A DNA stretch of 64,000 nucleotides, from the NCBI RefSeq assembly GCF_001746365.1, contig NZ_MJAJ01000032.1:1-64000 (forward strand), given 5' to 3'. The position numbers were made by a program, and so were the translations under genes. Origin of the DNA: Streptomyces sp. LUP30 (GTDB taxonomy: Bacteria > Actinomycetota > Actinomycetes > Streptomycetales > Streptomycetaceae). Below, piece after piece: positions 25,662-34,023 of this stretch; position 1 is the stretch's first letter, and the number at the start of each line of letters is the position of its first letter. The notes beneath the pieces are model-generated. The model was not told the origin of the DNA. It worked only from the letters and a program-made list of their open reading frames with translations, and did no database searches.

Positions 25662-26549
25662 ATGGCTATCTTCCTGAACAAGGACAGCAAGGTCATCGTC
25701 CAGGGCATGACCGGTGCCACGGGCATGAAGCACACCAAGCTCATGCTGGCGGACGGCACCAACATCGTCGGTGGCGTGAACCCCCGCAAGGCGGGCACCT
25801 CCGTCGACATCGACGGCACCGAGATCCCGGTGTTCGGCACGGTCGCCGAGGCGATCGAGAAGACGGGCGCGAACGTGTCCGTCCTCTTCGTGCCGCCGGC
25901 GTTCGCCAAGGCCGCCGTCGTCGAGGCGATCGACGCCGAGATCCCGCTCGCGGTCGTCATCACCGAGGGCATCGCCGTCCACGACTCGGCCGCGTTCTAC
26001 GCGTACGCCGTGTCCAAGGGCGACAAGACCCGGATCATCGGCCCGAACTGCCCCGGTCTCATCACCCCGGGCCAGTCGAACGCCGGCATCATCCCGGGCG
26101 ACATCACCAAGCCGGGCCGCATCGGCCTGGTGTCGAAGTCCGGCACGCTGACCTACCAGATGATGTACGAGCTGCGTGACATCGGCTTCTCGTCCGCCGT
26201 CGGCATCGGTGGCGACCCGATCATCGGTACGACGCACATCGACGCGCTCGCCGCGTTCGAGGCCGACCCCGACACCGACCTGATCGTCATGATCGGTGAG
26301 ATCGGCGGCGACGCCGAGGAGCGGGCCGCGGCCTTCATCAAGGACAACGTGAAGAAGCCGGTCGTCGGCTACGTCGCGGGCTTCACCGCGCCCGAGGGCA
26401 AGACCATGGGCCACGCCGGCGCCATCGTCTCCGGCTCCTCCGGCACGGCCGCCGCGAAGAAGGAGGCCCTCGAGGCCGCCGGCGTCAAGGTCGGCAAGAC
26501 GCCGACCGAGACGGCGAAGCTGGCGCGCGAGATCCTCGCCGCGGGCTGA
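25662..26549 (+). CDS. sucD: Succinyl-CoA synthetase alpha subunit
   Basis: 295-residue CoA-binding partner of SucC. The Rossmann-like CoA site shows VIVQGMTGATGMKHTKLML. The phosphohistidine is the His of MGHAGAIVSGSSGTA (near residue 250), and the CoA/active-site loops include GPNCPGLITPG. Together the subunits form the heterodimer or tetramer of the TCA-cycle ligase. The ATG is preceded by GGAAGAGGGA. A very strong terminator follows, ending the sucCD unit. Confidence 0.98.
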   Translation: MAIFLNKDSKVIVQGMTGATGMKHTKLMLADGTNIVGGVNPRKAGTSVDIDGTEIPVFGTVAEAIEKTGANVSVLFVPPAFAKAAVVEAIDAEIPLAVVITEGIAVHDSAAFYAYAVSKGDKTRIIGPNCPGLITPGQSNAGIIPGDITKPGRIGLVSKSGTLTYQMMYELRDIGFSSAVGIGGDPIIGTTHIDALAAFEADPDTDLIVMIGEIGGDAEERAAAFIKDNVKKPVVGYVAGFTAPEGKTMGHAGAIVSGSSGTAAAKKEALEAAGVKVGKTPTETAKLAREILAAG

Positions 26550-26599
26550 ATCGCGGATCCGTCCGCGGGTCGACCCACGGGCCGAGTGCCGTGGAGCTG

Positions 26600-26645
26600 A
26601 ACGTCAGCGGGCCCGCCCCCTCGTGGGGGCGGGCCCGCTGACGTT
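26600..26645. terminator. Very long perfect hairpin terminator after sucD
   Basis: A 21-base perfect stem (first arm 26600-26620, second 26625-26645) capped by the tetraloop TCGT. It lies between sucD and the convergent sigma-like gene and probably stops both. Confidence 0.92.
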
Positions 26646-26664
26646 TCGCCGGTCGGCGGCACGG

Positions 26665-27741
26665 TCATCTCGGTTCCGGCAGCATTCTCTGCGGACCGTG
26701 GTCCGTCGCCGAGCGCAGCTTGGCCCGCAGTCGCAGTTCCGCGTCCGAGAGCGTGCCCGGCGCCGCCCTCGGGGGGACCCCCCGGACGGTCTCGCCCGGG
26801 GGGACCGGGGGCTCGTACCGCGTGGGGGCGGTGCGCAGCGTCAGTGCGGTCGCACCGATGATCGCGACCGTGAACGCGATCGCCGCCCGCGTCCAGAACC
26901 GGGCCCGTCGTTCGCTGCCCGTCCGCACCGTGGGCGGCTTGGCGGCGCGCAGCCGCTCGACCGACGCCACTTCCACGAGCCGCCGGTGCAGTGCGGCGGG
27001 GTCCGCCAGTTCGGGCAGCCGGGCGGCGACCGACTCCCGCGCGCGCAGCAGTCGGTTCGCCGTCGCCGGCGTGCTCGCCTCGGTCTCGGCGGCGGTCTCG
27101 GGCAGGTCGAGGCCGACGCCGTCGTAGAGCAGGAGGGTGCGCCGGCACGGTGCGGGGAGGGCCAGGAGGACGTCCAGCAGCGCGCGGTCGGCCAAGTCGG
27201 CCGGGGGTGGCTCCGGGTGGCGGTAGCGGGGGCGGAACCGGTGCCAGGGGGAGAGCGCGTACTCGTACGCCGTGGCCCGCACCCAGCCCGCAGGGTCGCG
27301 GTCCACGGCCACCTCGGGCCAGCGCTCCCAGGCCACTTGGAACGCGCGCTCGACCGATTCGCGCGCCAGTTCGCGGCGGCCGCAGAGCAGATAGGCCTGC
27401 CGGACCAGCGCGGGGGCGCAGAACGCGTAGAGCGCGTCGAAGGCCTGAGCGGGCGTCAAGGGGTCCCGGACGGGCGGAGGTCCGGAAGCCTCGGGAGGCG
27501 GCGCGGAGGGAAGCGGGGCGGAGGGGGGATGCGCGGAGGGGAGCGGGGCGGGGGGAGTCGCCGGCCGGGTGCCCGCGTCGGGGGGCGTGGAGGCGTGCGC
27601 GTCGGCGCGCGCCGGTTCCGGAGTCGAGCCGGGTCGGTGCGGCTCCGTGCCGGGACGTACCGTCAGCGGCGGTCGAGGCGCGGCCTCCTGAGGATCCCTC
27701 ACCCGGCCCGCTCTGCCAGCGCTGCCCGCCTGCCGCGTCAC
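26665..27741 (-). CDS. Sigma-70-like (ECF-type) protein with a C-terminal membrane segment
   Basis: 358 residues. The first 95 are disordered and Pro-rich. A sigma-2-like region follows (FDALYAFCAPALVRQAYLL, ARESVERAFQVAWERWPEV), then a sigma-4-like region (LPAPCRRTLLLYDGVGLDL with ATANRLLRARESVAARLPEL). Uncommonly, a membrane helix follows (WTRAAIAFTVAIIGATALTL) and a Pro-rich outer tail. Domain order suggests a membrane-tethered sigma-like regulator that could be released by proteolysis, or a degenerate one that no longer binds promoters. The GTG start has a GGGG site six bases upstream. Confidence 0.75.
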   Translation of the reverse strand: MTRQAGSAGRAGRVRDPQEAAPRPPLTVRPGTEPHRPGSTPEPARADAHASTPPDAGTRPATPPAPLPSAHPPSAPLPSAPPPEASGPPPVRDPLTPAQAFDALYAFCAPALVRQAYLLCGRRELARESVERAFQVAWERWPEVAVDRDPAGWVRATAYEYALSPWHRFRPRYRHPEPPPADLADRALLDVLLALPAPCRRTLLLYDGVGLDLPETAAETEASTPATANRLLRARESVAARLPELADPAALHRRLVEVASVERLRAAKPPTVRTGSERRARFWTRAAIAFTVAIIGATALTLRTAPTRYEPPVPPGETVRGVPPRAAPGTLSDAELRLRAKLRSATDHGPQRMLPEPR

Positions 27742-27758
27742 AGGATGCCCCTTCGCCC

Positions 27759-27781
27759 AAAAAAGTACATAAACATATATT
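27759..27781. promoter_or_regulatory. AT-rich patch in the divergent promoter
   Basis: A 23-base stretch with only three G/C bases, including GTACATAAACATATATT, between the sigma-like gene and the PerM-like gene. It stands out in a region above 70 percent GC and probably carries promoter elements for one or both genes. Confidence 0.55.
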
Positions 27782-27837
27782 GAGCGACACAGCGGTAGTT
27801 AGCCTGTTACGACGGGAAAGCGCGTGTCGTTGGGAGC

Positions 27838-29739
27838 ATGGCCGTCGTGATCCAGATGACCGCTCGTCGACTGTCGTTGTCGCCCCTGCTCACCCGGATG
27901 CGCGACCGATCGTCCGGACTGGCCGCCGGCCTCCTGGGCGGCGTGCTCGCCGCCGGACTCGGACTCGGTTCGTTCACCGTGCTCGTGATGGTGCTGTGGA
28001 TCAGCTCCCCCTACCCCGACAGCGGGCCCGGCGGCGCGCTGCACGTCGCCGCGGCGCTCTGGCTGCTGGCCCACGGCGCGGAACTGGTCCGCGTCGACAC
28101 CCTCTCCGGTGTCCCGGCCCCGGTCGGCGTCACGCCGTTGCTGCTGCTCGCGCTGCCGGTGTGGCTGGTGCGGCGCGCCGCACGGGACACGGTGGAGGGA
28201 GGCGGCGGCGATGACGGCGGTGCGGACGGCGACGTCCTCGTGAGCGGCCGTACGGCGTGGGCCGGTGTCGTGGCCGGTTACCTGGCGGTCGGCTCGGCCG
28301 TCGCCTGCTATGCCGCGGCCGGCGGGGCGCTGCGGCCCTCGTGGGGGTGGACGGCGGTCTGCGTGCCGGCGGTCGCCGTGCTGGCTGCCGGAGCGGGGGT
28401 GTGGTCGGCGTACGGCTGCCCGCGCGAGCCGGTGGACAGCGTGCTGCTCGTGCTCCCCCGCCGCATGCGAAGACTGCTCCTCGAGGCGGACGGACGGGAG
28501 CGGCTCGGGGCCGCCGGACGCGCGGCCGGGGCCGGTGCGGTGGTGCTCGTCGGGGGCGGGGCGTTGCTGGTGGCGGTGTCCTCGGTGTGGCACCTGGGCT
28601 CGGCGCGCGCGGCGTTCCTGCAGCTGACGGAGGGGTGGTCGGGCCGGTTCGCGGTGCTGCTGCTGTGTGCGGCGCTGGTGCCGAACGCGGCGGTGTGGGG
28701 TGCGGCGTATGCGCTCGGGCCGGGGTACGCCCTCGGCGTCGGGCATGTGGTGGCCCCCCTGTCCTCCGCTCCGGCGCCCCTGTTGCCGCCGTTCCCGCTG
28801 CTGGCGGCGGTGCCGGAGGCGGCGGGCGGGACTCCGTGGAACTGGGCGACGGCGGTGGCGCCGTTCGCTGCCTCGGTGACGGTGGGGGTGTTCGTGGCGC
28901 GGGCCGGGGAAGCGGCGGGGGTCACGGGCGGGAGCGGGTGGTCGCGGGGCAGGACCGCGGGGGTCGTCGTGCTGGCGGGAGCGGGGTGCGGGGTGCTGAT
29001 GGGGGCGCTGGCGGGGCTGGCCGGCGGGCCGCTCGGGGTGGCCGCGTTGGCCCGGTTCGGGCCGGTGTGGTGGCAGGTCGGGGGTGCGGCGGTGTTGTGG
29101 GTCGTGGGGGTGGGGTTGCCGGTGGCTCTGGGGGTTCGCGGGTGGCGGGCCTGGCGGGAGCGGAGGGCGGCGTCCGCGGGGGAGGCGAGGGAGCTGAGGA
29201 ACTCGGGGAACTCGGGGAACCCGGGGGGTGCGGGAGAACCCGGGGCTGTGGGGGCTGTGGGGGCTACGGCGGCTGCGGGGCTCTACGACTTCTTGGTGCT
29301 CGAGGAGCGTGATGCGCGGTCGGCGGGGGCGCCTGGGGAACTCGTCGAGCCGGCGCCGCCCATCGGCGCGGTCGAGAGGGGCGGGCTCGGCGAGGCGTTC
29401 GTCGCCTCCGAGCCGGTCCTGCGCGCCGGTCCGCTCCCGTTCGCCGAGCCCGGAGCGCCCGCCGACCCCCTGCCGCTCGCCGGTCCCCTCCCCTTCGCCG
29501 AGCCCGGCTCGCCTGCCGAGGCGGCAGCTCCCGTCGAGCCCGTCCCGCCCGCCACCCCCGTCGTCCCTGCCGTGCCCGCCGCCCCTGTCGTCCCCATCTC
29601 CCCCGTCGAGCCCGTCTCCCGCGTCGAACCGGTGGACTGGGAGCGGGCTAGGGAGGCGCGGTGGGCCGCCCTGCGGGAGGCGGGGGAGGACGGCGTGGGT
29701 GGCGTGGGCGAGGAGGACGGTGCGGGGCCGCTGCGGTGA
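27838..29739 (+). CDS. DUF6350/PerM-like polytopic membrane protein
   Basis: 633 residues. About 440 residues form roughly ten to twelve membrane helices (LAAGLLGGVLAAGLGLGSF, ALWLLAHGAELVRVD, VGVTPLLLLALPVWLVRR). The remaining tail is cytoplasmic or extracellular, rich in Pro/Glu/Val, with repeats such as PLPFAEPG twice and PVxPVxP runs. The actinobacterial family is annotated as cell-division protein PerM-like or DUF6350; no activity is established. It precedes the purine genes purN-purH in many Streptomyces, but is separated here by a leftward gene. Confidence 0.82.
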   Translation: MAVVIQMTARRLSLSPLLTRMRDRSSGLAAGLLGGVLAAGLGLGSFTVLVMVLWISSPYPDSGPGGALHVAAALWLLAHGAELVRVDTLSGVPAPVGVTPLLLLALPVWLVRRAARDTVEGGGGDDGGADGDVLVSGRTAWAGVVAGYLAVGSAVACYAAAGGALRPSWGWTAVCVPAVAVLAAGAGVWSAYGCPREPVDSVLLVLPRRMRRLLLEADGRERLGAAGRAAGAGAVVLVGGGALLVAVSSVWHLGSARAAFLQLTEGWSGRFAVLLLCAALVPNAAVWGAAYALGPGYALGVGHVVAPLSSAPAPLLPPFPLLAAVPEAAGGTPWNWATAVAPFAASVTVGVFVARAGEAAGVTGGSGWSRGRTAGVVVLAGAGCGVLMGALAGLAGGPLGVAALARFGPVWWQVGGAAVLWVVGVGLPVALGVRGWRAWRERRAASAGEARELRNSGNSGNPGGAGEPGAVGAVGATAAAGLYDFLVLEERDARSAGAPGELVEPAPPIGAVERGGLGEAFVASEPVLRAGPLPFAEPGAPADPLPLAGPLPFAEPGSPAEAAAPVEPVPPATPVVPAVPAAPVVPISPVEPVSRVEPVDWERAREARWAALREAGEDGVGGVGEEDGAGPLR

Positions 29740-29803
29740 CCGCCGTGGGGTCCGCCCCCCCCGCCACGCCCCTTCCCTCTCCCGTCCTCGTCCCCGGGCG
29801 GTG

Positions 29804-30559
29804 TCAGGCGTTCGCGCCCAGGATCTCTCTGAGTTCCTTGGGCAGGAGATGGTCGCAGGACTGCTTCGCCTCGTTGGTGAGGGCGTCGTTCGTGCAGGTG
29901 TAGTAGTCGCTGTAGACGAGGTGCGCCGTGAAGCTCGCGGCGACCATGGCCAGGGCCAGCGAGGCGGTGACCAGACCGCTGACGGCGGCGGTGCGCTGAG
30001 GGCGGCCGCTCGTCTCGGGCGCGGGCGGGGCGTCCGGGTCCGGGGTGCGCGGCTTGGCGCGCAGGGCGCTGATGCCCCAGTTCAGGGCGAGCGCGCCGAG
30101 CAGCAGGGCGACGTACGGCCAGCCGAAGAGGGCGAAGAAGAAGGCCCACATACCGCAGAGCAGGGCGTAGCGCGCATGGCGCTGGGCGGGGTCCGTCGGG
30201 TCCCAGCGCTTGCCGGGGTCGCCGCCGGGGCCGCCCGGGCCGCCGTTCTCGGGGTTGCCGCCGGGGCGTTCGCCGAAGCCGCCGGGGGAGCGGCCCGGCT
30301 GCTTGTCGCTCCACTGGCCGCCCCACGGGGAGTGCCGGTCCTCGGGGTCGCCGCCCGCCGGGCGCCGGGGCTGCCACGGCCGGTCGGGGGAGCCCTCGGG
30401 CGGCGGTGCGAAGGGGTTGTCGTCCTCGGGCGGCTGGTTCCCGCCCGACGGGGCGTCCGGGGGAGAGGCTGGGCGCTCTCGCAGCAGCACGACGCCGCGC
30501 TCCCCTCCCTGCGGTGACTGCGGGGGGAGCGTGAGGAGTCGCAGACTGCGGTCCGGCAT
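29804..30559 (-). CDS. Membrane protein with disordered Gly/Pro N-terminus
   Basis: 251 residues. The first 130 are disordered and rich in Pro, Gly, Arg and Asp (ENGGPGGPGGDPGKRWDPTD). Two hydrophobic regions follow: a pair of helices (YALLCGMWAFFFALFGWPYV, LLLGALALNWGISAL) and a third (VSGLVTASLALAMVAASF), then an outer tail with two Cys (YTCTNDALTNEAKQSCDHLL) that may form a disulfide. It resembles DUF4190-type actinobacterial membrane proteins. Start ATG with GGGGAAG eleven bases upstream. Function unknown. Confidence 0.75.
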   Translation of the reverse strand: MPDRSLRLLTLPPQSPQGGERGVVLLRERPASPPDAPSGGNQPPEDDNPFAPPPEGSPDRPWQPRRPAGGDPEDRHSPWGGQWSDKQPGRSPGGFGERPGGNPENGGPGGPGGDPGKRWDPTDPAQRHARYALLCGMWAFFFALFGWPYVALLLGALALNWGISALRAKPRTPDPDAPPAPETSGRPQRTAAVSGLVTASLALAMVAASFTAHLVYSDYYTCTNDALTNEAKQSCDHLLPKELREILGANA

Positions 30560-30869
30560 CAAGTGAGCGTCTTCCCCTAGGTGATACGGCTGTCTGGCCT
30601 GAGCGGATGTGGCTGTCACTCCGGGAACGCGCCGCACGGCGACCGCGTTCCCGATCGAGCCCGCTTCCCGTTCCTCGCAGACGCTACCTTCCGGCCACGC
30701 CCCCGTCCCGCGGGGGCCGTCCCGTGTGCCGGTATCGTTGCTGGCGGTCGGCTGCTTCGTAGGCTTCCCCGTATCCGGGGGCGCGATGCATTCGTACGAA
30801 AGTACAAGCCCGCGTGAAGTCCGCGTACGCCCACCGCCTTGTACGTGCTTCCCCGAGAAAGGGCTCACC
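30560..30869. other. 310-bp divergent spacer upstream of purN
   Basis: Holds the promoters of the leftward membrane protein and of purNH. A palindrome TTCGTACGAA lies at about 30791-30800 and a GC hairpin CCCCCGTCCCGCGGGGG near 30700. Neither a purine riboswitch nor a gene was recognised. Confidence 0.5.
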
Positions 30870-31499
30870 GTGGCCGCCAAGCCCGTGGCCAAGCGCCTCG
30901 TCGTGCTGGTCTCCGGATCCGGTACGAACCTGCAGGCGCTACTCGACGCCGTCGCGACCGCCGGCGTCGACGCCTACGGCGCGGAGATCGTGGCCGTCGG
31001 AGCCGATCGCGGGGGCGTCGAGGGCCTCGCCCGGGCCGAACGGGCCGGGATCCCCACCTTCGTCTGCCGGGTCAAGGACTTCGGCAGCCGCCAGGAGTGG
31101 GACGCCGCTCTCGCGGAGGCAGTGGCCGCCCACGAGCCCGACCTGGTCGTCTCGGCCGGGTTCATGAAGATCGTGGGGAAGGAATTCCTGGCGCGGTTCG
31201 GAGGGCGGTTCGTGAACACGCATCCCGCGCTCCTGCCCAGCTTCCCCGGGGCCCATGGAGTGCGGGACGCGCTCGCGTACGGGGCCCGGGTCACCGGCTG
31301 CACCGTCCACTTCGTCGACGACGGCGTCGACACCGGCCCGATCATCGCCCAGGGCGTGGTCGAGGTCCGGGACGAGGACGACGAGAGCGCTCTGCACGAG
31401 CGCATCAAGGAAGTCGAGCGAAGGCTGCTCGTCGAGGTCGTGGGGCGGCTCGCCCGCAACGGCTATCGCATTGAGGGACGAAAGGTAGTTATCCAGTGA
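30870..31499 (+). CDS. purN: Phosphoribosylglycinamide formyltransferase
   Basis: 209-residue enzyme of de novo purine synthesis that transfers a formyl group from 10-formyl-THF to glycinamide ribonucleotide. Substrate motifs: VVLVSGSGTNLQALLDAV at the phosphate site, and the catalytic segment FVNTHPALLPSFPGAHGVRD with the Asn/His pair. CTVHFVDDGVDTGPIIAQ supplies the catalytic Asp. GTG start with a GAAAGGG site. The stop overlaps the purH start (GTGA), so the two are translationally coupled. Confidence 0.97.
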   Translation: MAAKPVAKRLVVLVSGSGTNLQALLDAVATAGVDAYGAEIVAVGADRGGVEGLARAERAGIPTFVCRVKDFGSRQEWDAALAEAVAAHEPDLVVSAGFMKIVGKEFLARFGGRFVNTHPALLPSFPGAHGVRDALAYGARVTGCTVHFVDDGVDTGPIIAQGVVEVRDEDDESALHERIKEVERRLLVEVVGRLARNGYRIEGRKVVIQ

Positions 31500-33079
31500 C
31501 CGCCGAGAGCACTGTCACGGCCGAGAGCAGCAAGCGGGGCATCCGTCGCGCGCTCGTCAGCGTCTACGACAAGACCGGTCTGGAGGAGCTCGCGCGCGGG
31601 CTGCACGAGGCCGGCGTCGAGCTCGTCTCCACCGGGTCCACCGCCTCCCGCATCGCCGCCGCCGGCGTTCCCGTCACCAAGGTCGAGGAGCTCACCGGCT
31701 TCCCCGAGTGCCTGGACGGCCGGGTCAAGACCCTGCACCCCAAGGTGCACGCCGGCATCCTGGCCGACCTGCGCCTGGACAGCCACCGGCAGCAGCTGGA
31801 CGAGCTGGGCGTCGCGCCGTTCGACCTCGTCGTCGTCAACCTCTACCCGTTCCGGGAGACGGTCGCCTCGGGCGCGTCCGACGACGAGTGCGTCGAGCAG
31901 ATCGACATCGGCGGGCCGTCCATGGTGCGCGCAGCCGCCAAGAACCACCCCTCGGTGGCCGTGGTCACCAGCCCGGCGCGCTACGGCGACGTCCTCGCGG
32001 CCGTGCAGGGCGGCGGCTTCGACCTCGCCGCCCGCAAGCGGCTCGCCGCCGAGGCGTTCCAGCACACCGCCGCCTACGACGTGGCCGTGGCCTCCTGGTT
32101 CGCGTCTTCCTACGCGCCCGCCGACGAGTCGCGCTTCCCCGACTTCCTCGGCGCGACCTGGGAGCGCAAGAGCACCCTGCGCTACGGCGAGAACCCGCAC
32201 CAGCCCGCCGCTCTCTACGTGGACGGCAGCGGCGGCGGTCTCGCCGAGGCCGAGCAGCTGCACGGCAAGGAGATGTCGTACAACAACTACACGGACACGG
32301 ACGCCGCGCACCGTGCCGCCTACGACCACGCCGAGCCGGCCGTCGCGATCATCAAGCACGCCAACCCGTGCGGGATCGCCGTCGGCGCGGACGTCGCCGA
32401 GGCGCACCGCAAGGCGCACGCCTGTGACCCGCTGTCGGCCTTCGGCGGCGTCATCGCCGTGAACCGGCCGGTCAGCAAGGAGATGGCGGAGCAGGTCGCG
32501 GAGATCTTCACCGAGGTCATCGTCGCGCCGGACTACGAGGAGGGCGCCCTGGAGGCGCTCGCCAAGAAGAAGAACATCCGCGTGCTGAAGGCCCCGCAGG
32601 GCCCCACCGCTCCCGTCGAGCTCAAGCCCGTCGGCGGCGGCGCGCTGCTCCAGGTCACCGACCGCCTCCAGGCCGAGGGCGACGACCCGGCCAACTGGAC
32701 GCTGGCGACCGGCGAGGCGCTCTCCCCCGCGGAGCTCGCCGACCTCGCCTTCGCCTGGAAGGCCTGCCGGGCCGTGAAGTCCAACGCCATCCTCCTCGCC
32801 AAGGACGGCGCCTCGGTCGGCGTCGGCATGGGCCAGGTCAACCGGGTCGACTCGGCGAAGCTGGCCGTCGAGCGGGCGGGCGAGGAGCGGGCGCGCGGCG
32901 CGTACGCGGCCTCCGACGCCTTCTTCCCCTTCCCGGACGGGCTGGAGGTCCTTGTCGAGGCGGGCGTCAAGGCCGTCGTGCAGCCGGGCGGCTCGGTCCG
33001 TGACGAGCTGGTCGTCGAGGCCGCGAAGAAGGCCGGCGTCACCATGTACTTCACGGGGACGCGGCACTTCTTCCACTGA
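31496..33079 (+). CDS. purH: Bifunctional AICAR transformylase/IMP cyclohydrolase
   Basis: 527-residue enzyme doing the last two steps of IMP synthesis. The N-terminal IMP cyclohydrolase (MGS-like) has RRALVSVYDKTGLEELARGL, STGSTA and VKTLHPKVHAGIL. The C-terminal AICAR formyltransferase shows LRYGENPHQPAALY, KHANPCGIAVG (catalytic Lys-His) and SDAFFPFPDG, ending GVTMYFTGTRHFFH as in the family. GTG start overlaps the purN stop. The formyl donor it uses is supplied through FolD, encoded 2.8 kb downstream. Confidence 0.98.
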   Translation: MTAESTVTAESSKRGIRRALVSVYDKTGLEELARGLHEAGVELVSTGSTASRIAAAGVPVTKVEELTGFPECLDGRVKTLHPKVHAGILADLRLDSHRQQLDELGVAPFDLVVVNLYPFRETVASGASDDECVEQIDIGGPSMVRAAAKNHPSVAVVTSPARYGDVLAAVQGGGFDLAARKRLAAEAFQHTAAYDVAVASWFASSYAPADESRFPDFLGATWERKSTLRYGENPHQPAALYVDGSGGGLAEAEQLHGKEMSYNNYTDTDAAHRAAYDHAEPAVAIIKHANPCGIAVGADVAEAHRKAHACDPLSAFGGVIAVNRPVSKEMAEQVAEIFTEVIVAPDYEEGALEALAKKKNIRVLKAPQGPTAPVELKPVGGGALLQVTDRLQAEGDDPANWTLATGEALSPAELADLAFAWKACRAVKSNAILLAKDGASVGVGMGQVNRVDSAKLAVERAGEERARGAYAASDAFFPFPDGLEVLVEAGVKAVVQPGGSVRDELVVEAAKKAGVTMYFTGTRHFFH

Positions 33080-33097
33080 TCCCCGTCGGTGACGGCG

Positions 33098-33137
33098 AAG
33101 GCGGGCGGCCCGGTGACGACACCGGACCGCCCGCCTT
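33098..33137 (+). terminator. Hairpin terminator after purH
   Basis: An 18-base stem with one mismatch (AAGGCGGGCGGCCCGGTG against CACCGGACCGCCCGCCTT) and an ACGA loop, 19 bases past the purH stop. Confidence 0.85.
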
Positions 33138-33155
33138 CCGTCGTGCGGGGGCGGA

Positions 33156-33483
33156 TCAGGTCAGCCAGGTGGCGCACGAGCCGGCGGTCACCCAGCGGTG
33201 TGAGCGGATGTTGTCGTCCACCTTCTGGCCGCTTTCGTCGAAGTAATCGTCGGACAGGTCGTCCGCGAAGTACTCGTTCGGGGACAGGCAGGCGTACGTC
33301 TCCTCGTAGTTCTGCCAGAACCAGAACTGGACCACGTCGTTGCCACCGGTGTAACCGGCGTTCATCACCGACGACGCCTTGTCCCAGGCGCCCGCGAAAC
33401 CGCCGCCCGCGGCGTTCCAGTCCGGGTCGCTGCCCGCGGTGGAGCCGAGCAGCGTGCCCTGGCAGTCGTAGCCGTCCCAGGCC
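33156..33483 (-). pseudogene. Start-less 3' fragment of a Trp/Cys-containing protein, fused behind the broken kinase
   Basis: An open frame of about 108 codons ends at TGA but has no start codon before the junction with the kinase. It reads WDGYDCQGTLLGSTAGSDPD, continues through NAAGGGFAGAWDKASS and NDVVQFWFWQNYEETYACLS, and ends HRWVTAGSCATWLT. The composition (Trp, Tyr, Gly, three Cys) is that of a secreted Streptomyces protein, a guess. It is in a different frame from the kinase, so no fusion protein is made. Its 5' half is missing, presumably deleted together with the kinase 3' half. Confidence 0.6.
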
Positions 33484-34023
33484 GTTGGCCGGCTTCAGGT
33501 CGCCGTGCACCCAGCCCGCCCCGTGCAGTTGGGCCAGGCCCGCGCAGACCCGGGCGAGGAGGACCGGTCCGGCCCCGGGCACGGCGTCGCGGCGGAGCAG
33601 GGCCGACAGCGAGTCCTCGGCCCGCTCCAGCACCAGCACGACGGCGCCGTCGAGTTCGGGGCGGGAGGGATCGTCCACGGTCAGGGTCTCGTAGAGGCGG
33701 ATGAGCCGCGGGCTGTCGAGCCGGCTCAGCAACTCCACCTCGCGGTCGACGAGTTCGCGCAGATGGGCCAGCCGGCGGGGCGTGTGGGTGCCGGTGGGCA
33801 GGAACTTGAGGGCGGCCGTGCCGGGCAGGCCCCGGCCGCCGTCGCCACCGGGGTCCGGGGCGGCGCCGGGCGGGGCTCCGGAGGAGGCGGTGCCATCGTT
33901 GTCGTCGGTGCGCCGCAGGGCCGCGTAGACGCTGCCGAACGCGCCGGTGGCGAGCGGTTCCCGTACCTCCCACCCGCCGACCCGGTAGCCCCGGGGGACC
34001 CGGACGGCGTACGGCTCGGTCAC
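33484..34023 (-). pseudogene. Serine/threonine protein kinase truncated in the catalytic loop
   Basis: 180 codons of a Hanks-type kinase remain: glycine loop ATGAFGSVYAALR, catalytic Lys in TAALKFLPTG, Glu of helix C in LVDREVELLSRLDSP, and the catalytic loop WVHGDLKPAN. Directly after this Asn the homology stops and an unrelated sequence begins in another frame. No DFG, activation segment or C-lobe exists. The kinase frame itself stays open far into purH antisense, which is accidental. The GTG start overlaps the FHA stop (GTGA), so the pair was one operon. Either a real deletion or an assembly join. Confidence 0.75.

Noticed and set aside
28257..29312. 351-codon alternative frame inside the PerM-like gene
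   Set aside because: Gly/Arg-rich shadow; the annotated frame has clear membrane helices.
32533..33483. Read-through of the kinase frame past the junction into purH antisense
   Set aside because: No kinase similarity after HGDLKPAN; the frame stays open only because of GC bias.
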